DNA of 64,000 bases, from assembly GCA_024516035.1 (NCBI GenBank), contig CM044967.1, positions 13,915,363 to 13,979,362 on the forward strand, in the 5' to 3' direction. The notes under the pieces were generated by a model that was given only the letters and a program-made list of their open reading frames with translations, was not told the origin of the DNA and did no database searches. Position 1 is the stretch's first letter. Each line of letters begins with the position of its first letter. This document shows positions 60,401-64,000 of this stretch, piece by piece. The position numbers were made by a program, and so were the translations under genes. The stretch comes from Bactericera cockerelli. Its lineage: Eukaryota > Arthropoda > Insecta > Hemiptera > Triozidae.

Positions 60401-62587
60401 GGTAATGCCACAGGGCACTGCCAAAATAAACTGCAAATTCCCTTTCTACTGAAGTATTGTTTCTAAGGCACGGCACAAATTATAGGCGAATTTTATACTG
60501 ATATTGTGCGATTGCAAAAAAAACAGAGGTTGAACAAAATAATGATACTATATAATTAAAAAAGAATGAACTAAGGTCTCAGATTTGTAATTTTAATCAC
60601 AATTTATGATCATTCTTATTATTTGTTTTAGGATAAAAATATCGTTACTAACCCACATCATTACTATTGGTGTATGGATTTTACCAATAACTTATCTCAA
60701 ATCGTATGAATACCCGAACCTTATCATTATTGATTTTTTTTATGATTATGGAGGAAGTAAAAAAAAAAAATAAATACAAAAAGACAATTTTTGTAAAACT
60801 TTTCACAAAAATAAAAAATAAATATAATAAAAAATAATTAAAATAATAGAGTTCCTATTTAAAATATTAACCTACCATAAAATAAACTATCATCCCTTCT
60901 AAAATGACCTTTGATGTTAAAATTGGGATGTTAAAAATAAATGTATTAGACAAATTACCTAAAAAATAAAAAACTTATGTGTCCCTTTTAACAAAATGTT
61001 CTAGGTTCTATCCAAAACTCTCACGGCCTCCGCCCGCTGAAGCGAGGTGATGTTATTCGGAAGATAGGAGACTACGACGCACGGGATCTTCGCCACAAAG
61101 ATGCCACCAACTTCTTCCAGTCTTCAGATAACTCGATTTCACTCGCGATACAAAGGTGTGGTATAGTAGTATAAAAAATCAGTATAATAATAATAATTCC
61201 GTGTCCGTGATGTAGGTATTGATACCTAAATCATGGTGGTGAGAGGATTATATGGACGCCCAGATCCAATTTCTAGGCTCCTTTCATGTCCATTGATTCT
61301 ATTTGATTTTAACGTCCTGACTTTTTTAACATCAGTATAAACAGAAAAGTAAATGAATATTAGAACATACCTGGACAGTTATTTTCAGCTTTTAGTTGCT
61401 CTCATCAGCAGTTTATAGTTCTGATTATTTATGTTTTTAACTTACTAAATAATAATAATAATGTTTTTTTCTTTGTGTTATTATGTCACAATTTTAGTGG
61501 GTAGCGCAGAAGCATAGGACTTTACCACTATTTATAATATCTTGTATTTTTTTGCCTATGATTCTGCCACTGGTCGCTGCTTCACTTTAAGCAGCTACTC
61601 ATTTTTCCTCACGAGGTATGAGTGGACTCCGAACATCCAAGTACAGAGCAGAAAAATTCCTCCACCGCTGGGGATCGACCCCAGGTCACCATGTGTGCAG
61701 TGCCTAGCGCGCTAACTCACTCTGTCACAGTGACTACTTTTTAACTTACTACTTTCCGTATCCATGATGGCTGTGTCATGGCGGTGGAAAGATTGATGGG
61801 GTATTAACTCCTTTGGACACCCAGAAGCTCCTTCCGCTTACTGGGATCTTTCCGTGTCCTGTGTGTGGTGTATTGTATAGTGTTGTTTGTACCTATGTTT
61901 ATGTATCACTAGTGAAACTATTTCTTAAAGTTCAGAATAAAATCAGGAACTTTTAATTTTGATGTTGTCTACTTTGAAGCTAGCTGGTTATGATGTCTAC
62001 AACTAACCTTTCTACAACAAACTATTGAAAAAAGTAATTCAGACTGTTGTCTACAACAACTATTGAAAAAAGTAATTCAGACTGTTGGTCCGACTTCAGT
62101 AGCTTGAGCGACAAGGTGGTAGACTTGTAATCAGAGGTCGGTGGTTCAAGTCTCAAGTTAACCAAAGATTTAGTATAGCTAATTTGAGTAGTTGTGCTAT
62201 CACAATTGTGATTAACACAAATATGATCACTTAGTGCACTCGTGCTGCGCGCAGGTGAGCTGGATTCTAATTCCAGGAGGTTCAGAATTATTCGGCTCTC
62301 TTCAATGAATGTTACAAGTTCCACGTCCACTCATACCAGGTTTTTCTCTTTTCAGGGATCCCCCCGGGGATAAGAAGAAGGGCGCGGCTAGTCGAAGTGT
62401 CACCCCCCTGCCAGGCATCGTAGACCAAATCCAGAGAGAGTCGAAGGCCTCAGCCAGTCCGGCGCCAGTTGTAAATAATTTCGCAGACTACCTGGAGCCC
62501 CATCATGCCCTCAGGGCCCTGGCAGTCGTGTCTCCCTACGACTTCACGGAGGAGCATCATGATCTGAGTGACGTCATCAGAGAGCAG
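54496..62587 (+). CDS. Zasp-like PDZ-domain protein, N-terminal exons (partial, frame break between exons 1 and 2)
   Basis: Zasp/ALP-Enigma PDZ proteins anchor alpha-actinin at muscle Z-discs. Exons seen: 54496-54621 (MPQSQPHHSTFTVVVKRPHK, then NWGLRIAGGCDLDSPIVITK), 61005-61155 (LKRGDVIRKIGDYDARDLRH, KDATNFFQSSDNSISLAIQR) and 62356-62587 (DPPGDKKKGAASRSVTPLPG ... EEHHDLSDVIREQ). The first two make one PDZ domain, with the GLR-I carboxylate-binding loop region and the GDVI strand. Exons 2 and 3 join in phase (AG + G). Exons 1 and 2 do not: exon 1 ends in phase 0 but exon 2 needs one carried base, otherwise TGA follows 11 codons later. One base is missing, or a small exon is unseen. The 3' part lies beyond the window. 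The WGLRI-GG-DLD style resembles insect Zasp66, a guess. Confidence 0.78.
54735..54945 (+). repeat. SINE-C copy in PDZ intron 1
   Basis: tgtcccgttagctcagtgct ... cgtgggttcgaaaccctgcc gggaca (54735-54817), body ttgggatttttaacacataa ... ggaataataggactttaata, tail ttattattatagatattat. The head ends pair perfectly over seven bases. Confidence 0.82.
55040..55191. mobile_element. MITE-3 copy
   Basis: ggacgaattataaaacagga ttaaagttaag ... gtgcgctgtgattggttgaa ... cctatttcataatttggccc. It matches 35025-35175. Confidence 0.75.
55600..55775 (-). repeat. SINE-B copy
   Basis: The minus strand reads a worn head (gaggttgcaggttcgaatac cggcccggagc), ttccgaaatggcatgggtgt, then gatgtaatgcgaaagcgatt. Followed by a SINE-E head fragment at 55865-55910 (agcgcgctaactcactctgc). 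Confidence 0.72.
56780..56934. mobile_element. MITE-3 copy
   Basis: aggccgaatattaattatac ... gtccctcaagttggagtttc aaccaatcacaacgcac ... tcatattttataattcggcc. Inverted ends intact enough to align with 35025. Confidence 0.72.
57000..57110 (+). repeat. Dispersed repeat (aacatacctggacagctgtt), copy 1
   Basis: cagaaaagtgagaagttgta ... gaatatcagaacatacctgg acagctgtttcgagctt...tgctctcatcagcagg. A second copy is at 61330-61415 and its start phrase also occurs at 51668. Probably a retroposon piece; family unknown. Confidence 0.6.
58546..59210 (+). repeat. TACAGGGTGTCC-ended repeat
   Basis: It opens tatacagggtgtcccgtata c, an end shared in spirit with 16768, 21309 and 33412 and common in arthropod interspersed repeats. 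The right end was not found, so the limits are approximate. No coding frame. Confidence 0.35.
59325..60760 (+). repeat. Degraded copy of 56290-58270
   Basis: Shared anchors in order: attatttattgcttat; tttttggatgattccaatta; ttttatgcata; ttataaagaaaaaaatcatc; cgattctgttttcatct; aaagcaatggggac; attcatagtttataattcgc; later ggataaaaatatc ... ggtgtatggattttacca ... cccgaacc ... ggaggaagtaa. Differences are mostly missing bases. It lies in PDZ intron 1, directly left of the out-of-frame exon 2. Confidence 0.6.
61330..61415 (+). repeat. Dispersed repeat (aacatacctggacagttatt), copy 2
   Basis: cagtataaacagaaaagtaa atgaatattagaacatacct ggacagttattttcagcttt tagttgctctcatcagcag. It matches 57000-57110 with deletions. 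Confidence 0.6.
61440..61740 (-). repeat. SINE-E, full copy
   Basis: Minus strand: gtagtcactgtgacagagtg agttagcgcgctaggcac, ggtgacctggggtcgatccc (B-box), ctctgtacttggatgttcgg agtccactcatacctcgtga ggaaaaatgagtagctgctt, and a tail near taacacaaag. The best-preserved SINE-E. Confidence 0.8.
62091..62236 (+). repeat. SINE-D, full copy
   Basis: gtccgacttcagtagcttga gcgacaaggtggtagacttg taatcagaggtcggtggttc aagtctcaagtt, then tagtatagct...cacaattgtgattaacacaa atatgatcact. The preceding 60 bp holds a direct duplication (ctacaacaactattgaaaaa agtaattcagactgttg). Confidence 0.8.
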
Positions 62588-63612
62588 GTGCAAAATACAT
62601 TTTTTTTAAAGATGTGTGTTTCACAGATTTTTTTTCGTAACGTAATTATAATTGGAGCAATTATAATGAAAAAGGATCAATTGGAGTCCGCCTACATAAT
62701 TGGAGCACACTACATATTGGCTGGCCCAGTCCGTGGAATTTTGTAAGTAACTTTGGCAGTACCGGGAAAAGAGATTACGCCTAAATGTGCCGTATGTGTG
62801 TACTAACTGATTGAGGAGGCAAAGATTTTCCAAATCTTACGTATGGCGTGCAGTATTCTATGGTTGTCGAAATGTGCGAATTTGAAGAAGAAATTTATTT
62901 GTTTCAAACCTCTAGAGAAATTTGAATTTTGAAATGTGGTCACAGAAGAGAAAAGAAGGGATCGAGTGGATCGAGAAATTAAGAAGTTTCGATAAAAATG
63001 GTAAGGACTTTTCTACAGACCACCACAAGGCTGAAAACAACTCATTTGGGTCATATTTTTTGCAGAGATTTTTTTTTTACAGAGGAGAGTGATGCAGGGA
63101 AAATCAAAGCGAGGGAGAGGAAGATAAATTGGGTTTGAGAAGTGATTTGCGAAGGAGAACGGATCATGATTTTTGATTCGATCCTCTATTATATCTCCCT
63201 TGCCTTTATCCCATATTAGTTTATGTTGCTACTGGGTTCGGCATTGTTCAACCCATGATTGAGTTGATTTGATTCTTTATTAATTTATTATTTTTTATAC
63301 ATAAAAAATAATTCTAGCTAAGAGTCGAAGGAGGATGCACAGTACAGGATCGTGAGAAGTAGAGAGTAGAATTTTGTTTTCCAATATATTTACAACAATA
63401 ATAACAGCTTACATTTTCACTCACTTACATTTTCACTTGCTGCGTTGCACCTATATCTATGAAATGTGAAACATATATGTATGTTGTTTTCTAAGGGTCC
63501 GCCCGTTACTGTAAAGGAGTTAAAATACATTCAAGAAAATATTTCTTTTTTCATAATTTTCATCTCGATCTATTAAAACTACCTTATCAAAATTGAACTA
63601 CTCGTATATCTA
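62588..63612. other. PDZ gene intron 3
   Basis: Begins with the donor GTGCAA at 62588. A SINE-F-like end (aagatgtgtgtttcacagat) is at 62607-62635 with worn downstream sequence. No further exon recognised before the window edge. Confidence 0.45.
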
Positions 63613-63797
63613 GTGCACTGGTAGTCAAGTGGTGAACACGCTAGTTTGGTAATCCAGGTAGCGTAGGGATCCGTTGGTTCGAATCCCACCCAGTGCATGA
63701 ATTTTTTCTCATTAATTTGAGTTTTATTACCACATAATAATGAGACTCCGAGGGTTAGGTGGTAGAAAATGCTTTTAGCATTAACCTCGCCTGGTGG
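63613..63797 (+). repeat. SINE-A, cut off by the hAT-like insertion
   Basis: gtgcactggtagtcaagtgg ... gcgtagggatccgttggttc gaatcccacccagtgca ... ggtggtagaaaatgctttta gcattaacctcgcctggtgg, nearly identical to 3689 and ending abruptly at 63797. Confidence 0.85.
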
Positions 63798-64000
63798 CAG
63801 TGTTGTAACGGGTACATTTTTTTTGGTACCCGGTACGGGTACGGGTATTCAGGGGCAATTTGTACCCGGTACGGGTAAGAGGTACTTTTTAAAAACAGTA
63901 CCCGGTACGGGTACCGGGTAATGAAAAAATGTACCGGGTATTTTACGGGTACTTTTCGGGTACAAACCTACTTATAAAATTTCTCTTTGTTCGGTTTGGT
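63798..64000. mobile_element. hAT-like transposon end (partial)
   Basis: It opens CAGTGTTGTAACGGGTAC, a CAG-TG start typical of hAT inverted repeats, and carries many subterminal copies of GTACCCGGTAC/GTACCGGGTA, as hAT transposase sites often do. The expected 8-bp target copy on the left would be CCTGGTGG (63790-63797). The other end lies outside the window. Confidence 0.65.

Overview
The window is nuclear DNA of an insect. Genes are split by GT-AG introns, the DNA is AT-rich and packed with tRNA-headed SINEs and MITEs, and an RR-type (chitin-binding) cuticular protein gene fixes the source as an arthropod. Hemipteroid insects are a reasonable guess but nothing here proves the order. No bacterial, organellar or viral genes were recognised.

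Five protein-coding genes can be built by eye. (1) The last coding exon of EMC7, an ER membrane complex subunit (1290-1520, +). (2) A complete five-coding-exon thymosin-beta/ciboulot-like actin-binding gene (6097-12005, -), 165 aa, whose three middle exons are each exactly 114 bp and phase 1 at both ends. (3) A complete seven-coding-exon PCTAIRE-class cyclin-dependent kinase (27303-32904, +), 480 aa. (4) An RR/chitin_bind_4 cuticular protein (42896-49408, -), about 663 aa if one apparent single-base frameshift is allowed for; its 9-bp first coding exon (MKA) completes a signal peptide. (5) The start of a Zasp-like PDZ protein (54496-62587, +, running off the right edge), whose first two exons do not join in frame. 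The genes look like unrelated housekeeping, cytoskeletal, signalling, cuticle and muscle genes; I see no operon-like or pathway logic linking them.

Most of the window is repeats. A tandem array of a 63-bp (sometimes 60-bp) unit fills 35661-42955. It starts inside the last codons of the cuticle gene, shows a higher-order periodicity of about 2.9-3.0 kb (three copies), and is interrupted by a 253-nt poly-T run flanked by a 15-16 bp direct repeat. Other tandem DNA: a 1.1-kb polypurine tract (17540-18685) and a 37-bp minisatellite (50212-51240) that looks expanded from a 38-bp motif inside a dispersed element. Dispersed DNA includes at least six tRNA-like SINE families, four piggyBac-type MITEs with TTAA duplications (two of them sharing one TTAA), a GGGCGGAATTAATAGAC-ended MITE family, a GGGCCGAATTATA-ended MITE family, a foldback family, an 887-bp mariner-like element with about 36-bp perfect inverted repeats, and the end of a hAT-like element inserted in a SINE at the right edge.

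Several places (39.6-41.9 kb of the array, the 59.3-60.8 kb degraded copy of 56.3-58.3 kb, and the frame breaks in the cuticle and PDZ genes) look as though single bases were lost, so assembly or consensus error must be considered before biological explanations.
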